NCBI RefSeq assembly: GCF_003967535.1
Contig: NZ_BIFR01000001.1
Location: forward strand, 3,533,001 to 3,597,000
From: Tengunoibacter tsumagoiensis
GTDB taxonomy: Bacteria > Chloroflexota > Ktedonobacteria > Ktedonobacterales > Ktedonobacteraceae
DNA: 64,000 nt
Direction: 5' to 3'
The notes beneath the pieces are model-generated. The model did not search any database and was not told the origin of the DNA. It saw only the letters and a list, made by a program, of their open reading frames with translations. Below are positions 30,755 to 40,399 of this stretch, piece by piece. The stretch's first letter is position 1, and each line of letters opens with the position of its first letter. Position numbers and translations under genes: made by a program.

Positions 30755-32959
30755 ATGACATATGAGGATCAAGAGCAGACACAGCCTCATCGGCTTTCTC
30801 CTGCACCAAAAGATGATGAAGAGACCAATCGCTATCCCTATGCGAATGCATCAGGCGCACCAGTCCCCACCACGCCAGAAGAAGCGCCACGCCCTTCACC
30901 CACCAATGAAACGTTAGCCGCTTCGCTACCACCTGCCACTACAGCTCATACGATTCAAGTCTCGACAGATACAGAGAAGCCATCAGCATCCCCTACCACT
31001 CTCTCCACTCTGCCGCGAATGGAGATTGAAGATCTACTGGCATTACAGATTGTCAGTGATCCTCAGATCTCTCCCGATGGTGAGCTCATTGCTTTTACGG
31101 TCTTGCAATGCGATGCCAGGCACAATAGCACAAGCAGCACCATCTGGCTCGTAGAACGCTCCGCACAGCTTGCTGCACCACGCCAATTAACACGCGGCGA
31201 TCATCATGATAGTACTCCTCGCTGGTCTCCTGATGGTCAGCAGTTAGCTTTCCTCAGTGATCGAACGGGAGTATCCCAGCTGTATCTTCTTTCAATCCAT
31301 GGGGGAGAAGCACTACAAATAAGTAAGCTACCTTCTGGTATTACTGAATATAGCTGGCGACCTGATGGACAGATGTTTCTTACGCACAGCTATTGGAAAC
31401 CAGAGGACGACCATGTACCTACACATGATGCACAGACCAGCCCATTCGTGTATCGTACATTGGCCGAACATTGGGATGGCCTGGGACACAGACAGGGGCG
31501 TCATCTTCAGCTCTGGCTCCAGCCGCTTGAGGGCCCCGCGATCCGCCTCACCTCTGAGCCGGTCGATCTCACGCAATCATGCTGGTCACCTGATGGAACT
31601 GAGATCGTATTCTGCGCCAATCGCCGTTCCGATCCAGATCTTAGTGTCAGTCAAGCCCTCTGGATTCTGACCCTGGCGACAGGAAATTTGCGCCGTCTGA
31701 CGCCTGAAGAGCACCTTGCACAGGTTCCCTCCTGGTCACCAGATGGTCAGACGATCGCGTATCTAGGATCGCCTGATCAGACTGAGGCTGGCAATATGGC
31801 CCCCTGGCTGGTGGCAGCCTCTGGTCAGGCAGCACCTCAGCCAGCAGTTCAAGAGGCAGAAAAGCTCACCTGCCAGATGTGGATTATTGATGAGCTGCGC
31901 ACAGAATGGCTGGCAGCTCCGCTCTGGTATCCTGATAGTACAGCCCTGCTCGTTCCTGTGCAAGAGCATGGTCAGCAGCATCTGTATCGCCTCGATCTCC
32001 AGCAGAATACTGCTCTGCGTCTGACTACTGGCAATGGTCGTTATCTGAGTCCGCAGATCAGCCGTGATGGCCAGCATGTCACAATGGTGCGAGCAGACTG
32101 GTTTACGCCGGGTGATATCTGGCATATGGAGCTCGATAGCAAGCGTCTGCGGAAGCTCACACGCGTCAACGACCAGCTCCTCCAAAAACGCCAGCTTATT
32201 CGCCCCAAACGGATCACCTGGTCTGGCTTTGATCACCAGGAGATCGAAGGTTGGCTCTACCTCCCTGTGGTTCCGGTAGGAACAAAAGTGCCTTTAATCC
32301 TGATGCCACATGGCGGACCTTCTCTGGCCTGGGGAGACAGCTATGTTCATGAATTTCAGGTGCTGGCAGGCCGAGGCTATGCGGTTCTAGCCCCCAATCC
32401 ACGAGGCAGCGCTGGCTATGGAGAAGCTTTTAGTCGCAGCATCCTGAACGATTGGGGAGGAGCAGACTGGCTCGATCTACAGGCTGGCCTGGATGCGGTC
32501 ATTGCCACCGAACCGATTGATGAGCAACGCCTGGGTATTGGTGGGATGAGCTATGGTGGTTACATGACAAACTGGGCGATCTCACAGAGCCACCGCTTCA
32601 AGGCCGCAGTGAGCCGCAACGGCATCAGCTCACTCTCAACCTCAGCCCTGCTCTCCGATCAAACGCTCTGGTTTCATCTCAGTATGCCCGATGAGACACT
32701 CTGGCCACAGCGCTCGGCCCTCAGCTTTGTTGATGAGATCCAGACACCGCTCCTGTTATTACACGGTGACAATGATCTCCGCTGCCCCTTTAGCGAGTCG
32801 TTGCAACTATTTGTCCAGCTACGAAAGCGCAAACAGATCGTTGAACTCATTCGCTATCCACAAGCCAGCCACCTGTTCGACTGGCCTCAGTTTGGCCAGC
32901 CTCAGCACAGACGCGATCGCCTCCAACGCACAGTAGGATGGTTCGAGCGCTTCCTGTAG
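30755..32959 (+). CDS. S9 family prolyl oligopeptidase / acylaminoacyl peptidase
   Basis: A 734-residue serine peptidase. A Pro/Thr-rich tail (about 70 residues) precedes a beta-propeller with repeated SPDG motifs (RWSPDGQQLAF, CWSPDGTEIVF, SWSPDGQTIAY). The alpha/beta-hydrolase domain follows from about residue 480: nucleophile S599 in GGMSYGGY, Asp in HGDNDLRCP and His in ASHLFDW. It trims short peptides. The ATG at 30755 (MTYEDQ) has AAAGGG about 10 bases upstream; the frame opens at TTG 30689. No signal peptide is evident, so it is probably cytosolic. It is divergent from acuB; no functional link is implied. Confidence 0.92.
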   Translation: MTYEDQEQTQPHRLSPAPKDDEETNRYPYANASGAPVPTTPEEAPRPSPTNETLAASLPPATTAHTIQVSTDTEKPSASPTTLSTLPRMEIEDLLALQIVSDPQISPDGELIAFTVLQCDARHNSTSSTIWLVERSAQLAAPRQLTRGDHHDSTPRWSPDGQQLAFLSDRTGVSQLYLLSIHGGEALQISKLPSGITEYSWRPDGQMFLTHSYWKPEDDHVPTHDAQTSPFVYRTLAEHWDGLGHRQGRHLQLWLQPLEGPAIRLTSEPVDLTQSCWSPDGTEIVFCANRRSDPDLSVSQALWILTLATGNLRRLTPEEHLAQVPSWSPDGQTIAYLGSPDQTEAGNMAPWLVAASGQAAPQPAVQEAEKLTCQMWIIDELRTEWLAAPLWYPDSTALLVPVQEHGQQHLYRLDLQQNTALRLTTGNGRYLSPQISRDGQHVTMVRADWFTPGDIWHMELDSKRLRKLTRVNDQLLQKRQLIRPKRITWSGFDHQEIEGWLYLPVVPVGTKVPLILMPHGGPSLAWGDSYVHEFQVLAGRGYAVLAPNPRGSAGYGEAFSRSILNDWGGADWLDLQAGLDAVIATEPIDEQRLGIGGMSYGGYMTNWAISQSHRFKAAVSRNGISSLSTSALLSDQTLWFHLSMPDETLWPQRSALSFVDEIQTPLLLLHGDNDLRCPFSESLQLFVQLRKRKQIVELIRYPQASHLFDWPQFGQPQHRRDRLQRTVGWFERFL

Positions 32960-32999
32960 CAAGCCCGAGTACAATCTATCCCTGACCAGGATCGAAACG

Positions 33000-33040
33000 A
33001 AGGAGGAAGGAGCAAGGCAGCAGAATGCTCCTTCCTCCTT
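33000..33040 (+). terminator. Probable terminator after the S9 peptidase
   Basis: aaggaggaaggagca (33000-33014) pairs perfectly with tgctccttcctcctt (33026-33040). The stem is strong but the tail is not T-rich, so the call is moderate. Confidence 0.6.
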
Positions 33041-33241
33041 CCTCGCCCACCACTCATATATCCCCGTCTCTCCCACTATGCTGCCTGAACGTTTGTTGTG
33101 AAGGTGCAAGCGCATAGTATGACCATAGTATGACAGGCAGCATCAGAAGGAGGCAGGCGTCTATTATGGTTCGCTATAGTTTCAGGGAACGTTCACTATA
33201 GGTTTTCAATATGAGAAAGATCTGGATACCCAGGATGCTCA

Positions 33242-33631
33242 CTAGACGAGAAAGATCTGGATGATATAGTAAAACGCCCCTAGAGCCAGAAGGGCACAGT
33301 AAACGCCGACGCCGATCCGCGAAATACGATAGACCCCCTGCAACATATGAGGACGCAGAGAAAACCAGGCCAGACGGGCTGCAATGGCAAAAATACCCAC
33401 CAGCAAAACGGCATCGAGCAGCTTGATCCAGATTGCCCCACCGAAGAGTAATAATGGAATGATCACGCCACTAAAAGCCAGCATTGCGCCAACAATATCA
33501 GCCGCAGCAATCGCCATGAATAAGCCCTCATCATATGAGCGTGAGAGCAACTGAGGAGTTACTTTTATCAAGACAATGAGACCTGCAATATACGAGATAA
33601 GCGAGGCCATAACCCATAGAAAATTCGACAT
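33242..33631 (-). CDS. Small integral membrane protein, unknown function
   Basis: A 129-residue protein with four hydrophobic helices (about residues 4-24, 38-62, 65-85 and 105-127). The ATG at 33631 (MSNFLWVM) follows GAGG at a somewhat long distance. The open frame extends 41 codons upstream with a composition unlike the rest, so the shorter form is preferred. No family recognised and no partner; it is convergent with the S9 peptidase gene. Membrane location is the only firm conclusion. Confidence 0.6.
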   Translation of the reverse strand: MSNFLWVMASLISYIAGLIVLIKVTPQLLSRSYDEGLFMAIAAADIVGAMLAFSGVIIPLLLFGGAIWIKLLDAVLLVGIFAIAARLAWFSLRPHMLQGVYRISRIGVGVYCALLALGAFYYIIQIFLV

Positions 33632-33813
33632 ATAATCTTTATCCTCATAAAAATGTCTACAGGTAGGATTTGCAAGACACAGGTGAAACAAGGCAGAGAT
33701 ACCCCCGCCATTGTACCACGGACATGCTATTGCTGCATCCCTCATCTCAAGCATTTGCTATTCTCATCGCAATATGCTAAAGTATGCTGAATGATTAGCC
33801 AGGAGTAAACGTC

Positions 33814-34863
33814 ATGGCAGAACTGATCTGGAAAGGCAAACCAGCTTCCCTCATCCCTGCATCATCTCCTCACATCCCATCGCCCAGACCGCTTCTCACC
33901 CAACAGGTCTATATGCCTGAATCGCCTCAGGGCACAACTTCTCATGACAGCCCTTCCACAGCCTGGCAGAATCGCTTGATCTGGGGAGATAAGACAGCAT
34001 TTCTTCCCGCCCTTCTCGTGGATTTTGCAGGCACGATTGATCTCATCTATATTGATCCACCTTTTATGACAGGGAGAACCTTCAGACGTGGCGCAGAGAT
34101 CGTCTACCACGATACATGGAACAACGATCTCGATATCTATCTCCAATGGCTCTATGAGACATTATCTACCCTCCATACGCTCCTATCTCCACGCGGCAGC
34201 CTCTATATCCATCTAGACTGGCGCACCATCCACTACGCCAAAATCATGCTGGATGAGATCTTCCGCTCCGGTTCAGCCAGATCCGGCGCTGGCTTCAAAA
34301 ATGAGATTATCTGGCACTATCAATCTGGCGGAAATACACGCAAATATTATTCACGAAAACACGATACCCTTCTCCTCTACACAAAATCAGGTCAATATTG
34401 TTTTCATGGAGAGCGCATCGCCAGACCGCGTGGCCAGGTCCGGCGCAATCATATGCGGAAAGAGATCGCCGAAGATGGCCGGATCACCTGGACAATCCGC
34501 TCATCAGGACGAATCTATACCTACGATGAAGAAACCCCGATGCCCATCACAGACGTCTGGAATGACATTAGTCATCTTCACCAGAAAGATCCTGAACGAA
34601 CGGGATATTCCACTCAGAAACCCGAAGCCTTGCTCGAACGTATTATTCTTGCCTCCTCGGAGGAAAATGATCTGATCCTTGATTGTTTCTGTGGAAGTGG
34701 CGTCACAGCAGTGGTTGCCGAACGGCTGAACCGACGCTGGATAGTTGGTGACCAGAACGAGCTCGCCATCTCTACAACGCGCCAACGTTTACTGACACAT
34801 GAACTAAAACGATCCTTTGTACTACAGCAATTACATGAACAACATTCACTATTTACCGATTAG
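33814..34863 (+). CDS. DNA methyltransferase, beta-class amino (N6-adenine or N4-cytosine) type
   Basis: A 349-residue SAM-dependent DNA methyltransferase. The catalytic motif IV, DPPF, is at residues 81-84, and the SAM-binding motif I, DCFCGSG, lies near residue 290. This order, with the recognition region between (about 150-260, including the basic RPRGQVRRNHMRKE), defines the beta class. STQKPEALLERII and the NRRWIVGDQN end are typical. AGGAG precedes the ATG. No restriction enzyme or specificity subunit is nearby, so it looks like a solitary methyltransferase. It is followed 25 bp later by an IMPase gene. Whether adenine or cytosine is the target cannot be read. Confidence 0.88.
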   Translation: MAELIWKGKPASLIPASSPHIPSPRPLLTQQVYMPESPQGTTSHDSPSTAWQNRLIWGDKTAFLPALLVDFAGTIDLIYIDPPFMTGRTFRRGAEIVYHDTWNNDLDIYLQWLYETLSTLHTLLSPRGSLYIHLDWRTIHYAKIMLDEIFRSGSARSGAGFKNEIIWHYQSGGNTRKYYSRKHDTLLLYTKSGQYCFHGERIARPRGQVRRNHMRKEIAEDGRITWTIRSSGRIYTYDEETPMPITDVWNDISHLHQKDPERTGYSTQKPEALLERIILASSEENDLILDCFCGSGVTAVVAERLNRRWIVGDQNELAISTTRQRLLTHELKRSFVLQQLHEQHSLFTD

Positions 34864-34888
34864 ACAAAGGAACAGGCAAAGAAACATT

Positions 34889-35692
34889 ATGCAAGAATTA
34901 CTTGAACAGCTATTTCGTCAGGTGCGGGCCTACGCACAGTCCGAACGATACGATCGCAAACAGGTCTACTCACAGTCGTCCAAACACACAACTATGCAGT
35001 TTGATCGTGATGCAGAGGATATCATTATCGATGGTTTAACCGAGAGTGGGATTGGATTTGAGATTATTAGCGAAGAGCGCGAGACGTTTAGCACTACGGC
35101 GAATCCTGCTTATCGCGTGATTATCGATCCCATCGATGGCTCTGATAACGTTGAGCGAGGGATTATGACCGCCTCCGTCGCACTGGCGGTTGTTCCTATT
35201 GATGCACCCGTCACGCCAGAACACGTCCAATGGGCGCTGGTTGGAGAGCTCTTTAGCGGCACTGTTTATGAAGCACAAAAAGGGGCCGGTGCTTTCCGCA
35301 ATGGTCGTCGCTGTCAGACCAGTACGATCACCAATATCCGCGAGAGTCTGGCAGGCGTGAACCTGGATGGCAAAAATATTGAAGCGATGAAGGCGCTTCT
35401 CACCCAATCTCCTGCGCTAAAACAGATGCGCCGCACTGGCAGTCCAGCGATGGATAGTGTGTATGTGGCAAGTGGAACCTACGATGCCTATATCGATATT
35501 GGGGACGAAATCACCGGAGAATCGTTCCTGGCCTCCGCTGGTATTGTGCTTGAGGCTGGAGGGGTCGTTACCGACCAGGAAGGAAAACCTTTGCGGCCAA
35601 TTGCCAATCTCAGCGAAAAATTCTCGCTGGTGCTGGCTGGCAATAAAAAACTCCATCAAGAGATCTTAAGTCGGCTCAAAAAAACGAGCTGA
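34889..35692 (+). CDS. Inositol monophosphatase family (IMPase/CysQ-like) phosphatase
   Basis: A 267-residue member of the Li-sensitive, Mg-dependent phosphatase family. The metal site appears as SEERETF (about residues 70-76) and IDPIDGSDN (about 83-91), and the second motif as a YDAYIDIG segment near residue 198. Substrates in this family include inositol phosphate, fructose-1,6-bisphosphate and PAP. The ATG at 34889 (MQELLEQLF) gives the usual N-terminal helix; the frame opens earlier at 34817, overlapping the methyltransferase, which is less likely. It lies in line with the methyltransferase and transpeptidase genes. Cytosolic. Confidence 0.85.
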   Translation: MQELLEQLFRQVRAYAQSERYDRKQVYSQSSKHTTMQFDRDAEDIIIDGLTESGIGFEIISEERETFSTTANPAYRVIIDPIDGSDNVERGIMTASVALAVVPIDAPVTPEHVQWALVGELFSGTVYEAQKGAGAFRNGRRCQTSTITNIRESLAGVNLDGKNIEAMKALLTQSPALKQMRRTGSPAMDSVYVASGTYDAYIDIGDEITGESFLASAGIVLEAGGVVTDQEGKPLRPIANLSEKFSLVLAGNKKLHQEILSRLKKTS

Positions 35693-35789
35693 TGTCTCTC
35701 TTTTGGAGCCAGGAGATGCGCTTCTTTCGCTCCCTACCAAACGTTGTACTTTTTACTCATCGAGAGTTTTCTTGTATCAGAAGAAATTT

Positions 35790-36893
35790 ATGAACAAGCA
35801 GATAGATTCTAGCTGGTCGCGTCTCCTGGCTCCTCTATGGTACATATGGTATGGCATTGTGTTCTGCTGCCTGCTCAGCAGTTGTAAGCCATCGCCAGAG
35901 GGATTGGGACTTGCGGATAACCCTGAGGTGACACCATCTATCTCTCCAGCTCTTCATGAGCAGGGGACCACCCAAATTCAGACCTTCCAGCGCTGGATCA
36001 GTCTGCTTCACCAGTTTGGTGGCAATACAAGCTCTTACGAGCAAAGCTATCGCCAGGATCAACACGCCCTTCAGGAGGCCCATACATCCAGCGACTATCA
36101 AGCAGCCCTGACCCTCCTCTCAGCCCATATTATCAGCATTCAACTGCCGACGATGAAGACAGAAGCAGAGGCGCTTCAACAACAGTTACAGCAAACAGTC
36201 ACAGCCTGGGGACAGAGCCACATCTATCATAATCCAACGGACCAGATCAATTATCCACTTGGCTTTGAATATGGCGCAAAGGGGATCGGTCTGTGGATTC
36301 AGAACGATCTCGTCGCTGCGCAGACCATATCTGACTATCAGCAAGCCATTGAAAACGAACAGATGTATCTGACCAACTTTGCAGCTATGCAACGCGTGGC
36401 CGAGGATCAGACTCCTTACTACCTTGCTCATCAGAGCGATCTGGATCTCCTCAAACAGAAAGGCGATCTGGATAAAAAGGCACTTGTCATCTCTTTAAAT
36501 GAACAGGTCCTTCGTGCTTACGATCACGGAACCCTTGTCAAGGCCTTTCTTGTGACCACTGGCCGTCCCGATCGTCCCAGCATTCCAGGTGATTGGTGGA
36601 TCGAGGGCAAACAGACCCATACGATTTTTAAGGCAGGACTCCCTCAATCAGATCCTGGCTGGTATCCAGACACTCCCGTTAACTATGCTATGCAATATCA
36701 CAGCAATGGCTATTTTATCCATGATAGCTGGTGGCGCGACGACTATGGGCCCGGCACCAATTTTCCACATCAAGATGCCAGCGGGGATATCTACTCATCA
36801 CAGGGCTCTCACGGCTGTGTAAATCTCTCAAAAGCAAATGCCGCCTGGCTCTATGATTTCGTTGCTATCTATACGCCCGTCATCGTCTATTAA
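35790..36893 (+). CDS. L,D-transpeptidase lipoprotein (YkuD domain)
   Basis: A 367-residue lipoprotein. The signal peptide ends in the lipobox LLSSC (Cys near 36), so it should be lipid-anchored outside the membrane. A helical middle region (about 60-225) precedes a YkuD catalytic domain from about 230. The active-site motif is SHGCVNL with C343, and the conserved His is in GYFIHDSWW. It cross-links peptidoglycan through L,D bonds or attaches proteins to it. The ATG at 35790 has only a weak AGAAG. It is third in the 33814-36893 run and is followed by a strong terminator. Confidence 0.88.
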   Translation: MNKQIDSSWSRLLAPLWYIWYGIVFCCLLSSCKPSPEGLGLADNPEVTPSISPALHEQGTTQIQTFQRWISLLHQFGGNTSSYEQSYRQDQHALQEAHTSSDYQAALTLLSAHIISIQLPTMKTEAEALQQQLQQTVTAWGQSHIYHNPTDQINYPLGFEYGAKGIGLWIQNDLVAAQTISDYQQAIENEQMYLTNFAAMQRVAEDQTPYYLAHQSDLDLLKQKGDLDKKALVISLNEQVLRAYDHGTLVKAFLVTTGRPDRPSIPGDWWIEGKQTHTIFKAGLPQSDPGWYPDTPVNYAMQYHSNGYFIHDSWWRDDYGPGTNFPHQDASGDIYSSQGSHGCVNLSKANAAWLYDFVAIYTPVIVY

Positions 36894-36964
36894 AAAGGCC
36901 AGAATCGATAGCAGTTCAATCTGTAGCCGTATGGTTCACAGTTCGTTTGATTGAACATTTCAAA

Positions 36965-37024
36965 TACAGGAAGAGCCCAATCTCGTCCAAATATTCCATT
37001 GGATGAGATTGGGCTCTTCCTGTA
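36965..37024. terminator. Strong bidirectional terminator
   Basis: A 26-bp stem (36965-36990 with 36999-37024, core gaagagcccaatctcgtcca) has one mismatch and an 8-base loop. It lies between the convergent transpeptidase and C39-like peptidase genes. Confidence 0.9.
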
Positions 37025-37040
37025 TAACAGAACAGTCAGG

Positions 37041-37961
37041 CTAGATATCTTTTGGTGTCAAAACGGCACTAAAGCCTTGCCACATCCCCTGGAACATAGC
37101 ATTGGTCATCTTTTGAAAATTATTCAAGGAGGAGTCAGCAATATAGACATATTGGTCATCCCCTCCCTTGATCACAAACAGATGTCCGCCTGGATAATAG
37201 CGAGCATCCCGCACGCTGACTATCACTGGCTGGCCTTTATTAGCAATATCAACGACCTGCTGAAAGGTACGCGTATGCCCGGCATCTGTGGCAAAACCAA
37301 AGTTTGCAGCCGTTAATCCGATCCCATCTTCGCGCAACAGACCCAGATTCACATCCCACACCCCTAGATTCAGTTCCTCTTGCAGGATATCGGAGGCGAT
37401 GAAATGTCTCCCATAAGCATTCATCACCGTCTCCATCGCAATCCCAGAGCAGGAAGAGTAGGACCAGACATTCAGTTGATAGGCCGTACGGTACTGGGCG
37501 ACTGAAGCCGAATCGATGCGTACCACGCGCTGGCTTGCGGTTGTTGGCAATGGCCGGTCTGCCAGACTGACCCCATTCGGTTGAGCAGGATTTAAAAAAG
37601 AGAGACCGAGCGTATCTGTAAGAGTTCTGATTCCTCCGCCTCCAGCTAACCCACCCTGAATCGCCATGGCCAGGAGTAACATAGCGAGTAGACCCAATGA
37701 GACGATAATCCGCCGACGTGCATACCAGCGCGCAGGCAAAATAAAAAAGGAAGGAGGGCCAGGTTCCTCAACCCTCACAATATTGCCATCTTGCAAATGC
37801 AGAATCGCCGTCACATGTCGATCAAGTGGGTGGGCAGGAAGCGTCGACTGGGAAGCTACTGTCCGTTTATAGCGTCGATGTGCAAGCCAGGCACTCACCA
37901 CAATACTTGCAATAATAAGCACAACGCACACGAGCAGAGCCGCTACAGCAGCAGTCAACAT
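37041..37961 (-). CDS. Membrane-anchored C39-like cysteine peptidase
   Basis: A 306-residue protein with an N-terminal membrane helix (about 3-26) and a second at about 84-103. A C39-family papain-like domain follows. The catalytic Cys is in YSSCSGIAMETVMNAYG (about residue 172), His in PGGHLFVIKGG and Asp in YIADSS. The gene has few charged residues around the helices and a GGLAGGGG linker. It may cleave a peptide or act as an inactive fold, but the triad appears intact. The topology places the domain outside the cell if the second helix spans; the substrate is unknown. Confidence 0.8.
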   Translation of the reverse strand: MLTAAVAALLVCVVLIIASIVVSAWLAHRRYKRTVASQSTLPAHPLDRHVTAILHLQDGNIVRVEEPGPPSFFILPARWYARRRIIVSLGLLAMLLLAMAIQGGLAGGGGIRTLTDTLGLSFLNPAQPNGVSLADRPLPTTASQRVVRIDSASVAQYRTAYQLNVWSYSSCSGIAMETVMNAYGRHFIASDILQEELNLGVWDVNLGLLREDGIGLTAANFGFATDAGHTRTFQQVVDIANKGQPVIVSVRDARYYPGGHLFVIKGGDDQYVYIADSSLNNFQKMTNAMFQGMWQGFSAVLTPKDI

Positions 37962-38195
37962 ACATTCCCCTCACAAAATAAAACTTTGAGTACTGAACTT
38001 CAGGAGTAACCTTATTGATCATTATAACCATATGAACAGCTAAATCTGGGGGTTTTGCGGAAAAACAGCCAGATCAGGCTAGACTACTTTGACTTCTCGC
38101 ACTCCTACCAAATGAGATTTGCTATCCTACATACCAGCATGCTATGCTAGTTATCTCATAAAAGATCAGAAAAAGTAGCCAATCTGAGGGGGTTC

Positions 38196-39059
38196 ATGTT
38201 CTATATTGGTTGTCCCATGTGGGGATATAAAGATTGGGTCGGCCATGGCCGCCTGTTTCCGGCACGTACGCCCACAAGCGATTTTTTGCGCCTCTACAGC
38301 CAGAAATTGACAACAGTAGAAGGCAATACTATTTTTTATGCACTTCCATCACCCGAAACAATCACACGCTGGGCACAAGAAGCCCCTGCACACTTTCGCT
38401 TCTGCCCCAAGGTTTCACGCACGATCAGCCACGAAGGAGAGCTACAATTCAAACAGGCTGAAACGCTGGCTTTTATTCAACGGATGCAAGGCTTTGGGGA
38501 ACGTTTAGGCCCGATCTTTCTCCAACTTCCTCCTGCCTTTGGACCATCTCAACTGGAAAATCTCCACAGATTTCTTGCCTTCTGGCCAGCTGAAGTTCGG
38601 CTCGCGGTTGAAGTCCGTCATGCCGAGTTCTATCAGCCAGAAGCCTCTCGCGCCCTCAATGAGCTCCTGGAGCACTATCACGTAGCGCGCGTGATGATGG
38701 ATACACGACCAATTCGCGTTGGCTCGGCTGAAGAACAGCAGGTTCTACAGGCACGCGAACGTAAACCAGATCTCCCATTGCAACGAGTGATTACCACAGA
38801 TTTTACGTTTATTCGCTACATTGGTCATCCCCGCATGGACGTCAATGAACCTCTTCTGGATGAATGGGCTCAGCACTGTGCTCACTGGCTCAAAGAGGGC
38901 CGCACGCTCTATGTCTTCTGCCATTGTCCATATGAGGAACATTCACCAGCGATCTGTTACGCACTCTATCAGAGAGTTAAGGCCCTTTTCCCTTTACCGA
39001 CACTTTCCTGGCGGCTGGAGCCCGAAGAACCTCAGCCCGAACAACTTCAACTCTTTTAA
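38196..39059 (+). CDS. DUF72 (YecE-like) protein
   Basis: A 287-residue TIM-barrel protein of the DUF72 family. Conserved blocks are visible: IGCPMWGYKDWVG at the start, TVEGNTIFYALPSPETITRWA, FRFCPKVSRTISHE, GPIFLQLPPAFGP, RLAVEVRHAEF and FIRYIGHP. AGGGGG precedes the ATG. The family is widespread but its reaction is not established. It is convergent with a GT4 gene and separated by a perfect terminator. Cytosolic, full length. Confidence 0.92.
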   Translation: MFYIGCPMWGYKDWVGHGRLFPARTPTSDFLRLYSQKLTTVEGNTIFYALPSPETITRWAQEAPAHFRFCPKVSRTISHEGELQFKQAETLAFIQRMQGFGERLGPIFLQLPPAFGPSQLENLHRFLAFWPAEVRLAVEVRHAEFYQPEASRALNELLEHYHVARVMMDTRPIRVGSAEEQQVLQARERKPDLPLQRVITTDFTFIRYIGHPRMDVNEPLLDEWAQHCAHWLKEGRTLYVFCHCPYEEHSPAICYALYQRVKALFPLPTLSWRLEPEEPQPEQLQLF

Positions 39060-39065
39060 ACGAAC

Positions 39066-39131
39066 AGAAGATCAAACAAACGCATCTACACATGTTTCGA
39101 AACACGTAGAGATGCGTTTGTTTGATCTTCT
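39066..39131. terminator. Bidirectional terminator with a perfect 22-bp stem
   Basis: agaagatcaaacaaacgcat plus ct (39066-39087) is the exact reverse complement of 39110-39131. It lies between the DUF72 and GT4 3' ends. Confidence 0.93.
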
Positions 39132-39142
39132 CTGTCTTAGCT

Positions 39143-40399
39143 TCAGGAGAGCGGCTCAGCCTCTGTTGGCGCTTTAGTCGTCAACGCTGAAGAATAGCTT
39201 GCGCTCAGTGGATCAATAGTATTGAACAATCCTGGTTTTGACACTGCGGGCACTGTCAGAGGAACTGCGCCAGAATGAGCTGTCACAGTGACCTTTGGCA
39301 TCGAAGACGCCAGGAGCGACGACGCAATCACCTTTTTATAGGCCCGAGTATATTTGTCAGCCATTGCCCGCACAGAAAAATTCTGCTCCACATAGGCGCG
39401 CACCGCTCGTCGATCGATCTCCGCCAACCTTGGGATAAAACGAATCATCTCCTCCACATCATGGACCAGGAAACCACTCTTGCGATGCATAATAATTTCT
39501 GGAGCCGCTCCACGGGCAAAACTGATGACTGGACACCCAACTGCCATCGCCTCAATCATAACCATTCCAAACGGCTCTTCCCAGGTGATGGGATTTAAAA
39601 AGCCATACGCCCGGCTAAGGAGATCAAGTTTCTGCTCCATATTGACTGGACCAATGTATTTAATCTGTTCCCCATCCAATTGAGGCTTGATGACCTCTTC
39701 AAAATAGTTCACAGACTCCCGCACATGCCTATCAATCGTTCCGGCCAGGATTAAGGACCTTCCAGCCGCTTTCGCCGCCTGAATTGCCAGGTGTGGCCCT
39801 TTCTCAGGAACCATACGCCCTAACCAGACCAGCGCATCCTCCGGAGTCTCGACTGTTGGCTTGAATGTCTTCATTGGGAGACCATGATGGACGGTTGCCA
39901 CGAAATTTAAGGGATGCGTCACCTCTTTGCGTGCGCTTTCACTGATCGCAACCATTGGCACTGAAGCACACCAATCCATATAGTATTGATCCGCATCCCC
40001 GGTCCAGGTCTGGACACGGTCAAAGGGAAAACGGCTATGCAAAGTGCTGACGTGTGGCGTCAACATCTGTGAAATCAAAGGGAAAACATACATATCTGCA
40101 CAGGAAGAGAGATGTGTATGCACAATATCAAATCGATGGGTTTTGATATACTCAACCGATTTAAAGATATGGTAATAGGCCTTGAGGTGGCCTTCCCAGG
40201 GGACTCCAGAATCAATCAGGGCCTGAGGAAAAAAAGAGACAAGCCTGGCTGATGTTTTTGCATCACCGGGAGCAAAGAGTGTCACATCGTGTCCCTGAGC
40301 TACCTGTTCCTCTACAAGATTATAGAGTACAACTTCAGTCCCTCCATAATTTTTGGGAGGAATGGCAATCCAAGGCGGTGCAATATGCGCAATTTTCAT
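39143..40399 (-). CDS. Glycosyltransferase family 4
   Basis: A 418-residue GT-B glycosyltransferase. The N-terminal acceptor domain has PKNYGGTEVVLYNL (about 15-28) and HTHLSS. The C-terminal donor domain has VWLGRMVPEKGPHLAIQAAK, ITWEEPFGMVMIEAMAVGCPVI with the EX7E pattern, and AAPEII. This resembles GT4 enzymes acting on sugar-nucleotide donors. It has a strong GAGGG RBS and starts MKIAHIAPPW. It stands alone, so the glycan it makes is unknown. Cytosolic face of the membrane or soluble. Confidence 0.92.
   Translation of the reverse strand: MKIAHIAPPWIAIPPKNYGGTEVVLYNLVEEQVAQGHDVTLFAPGDAKTSARLVSFFPQALIDSGVPWEGHLKAYYHIFKSVEYIKTHRFDIVHTHLSSCADMYVFPLISQMLTPHVSTLHSRFPFDRVQTWTGDADQYYMDWCASVPMVAISESARKEVTHPLNFVATVHHGLPMKTFKPTVETPEDALVWLGRMVPEKGPHLAIQAAKAAGRSLILAGTIDRHVRESVNYFEEVIKPQLDGEQIKYIGPVNMEQKLDLLSRAYGFLNPITWEEPFGMVMIEAMAVGCPVISFARGAAPEIIMHRKSGFLVHDVEEMIRFIPRLAEIDRRAVRAYVEQNFSVRAMADKYTRAYKKVIASSLLASSMPKVTVTAHSGAVPLTVPAVSKPGLFNTIDPLSASYSSALTTKAPTEAEPLS

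Noticed and set aside
34817..34888. Earlier start for the IMPase gene, overlapping the methyltransferase
   Set aside because: The added residues are not typical of the family and the ATG at 34889 gives the usual N-terminal helix.
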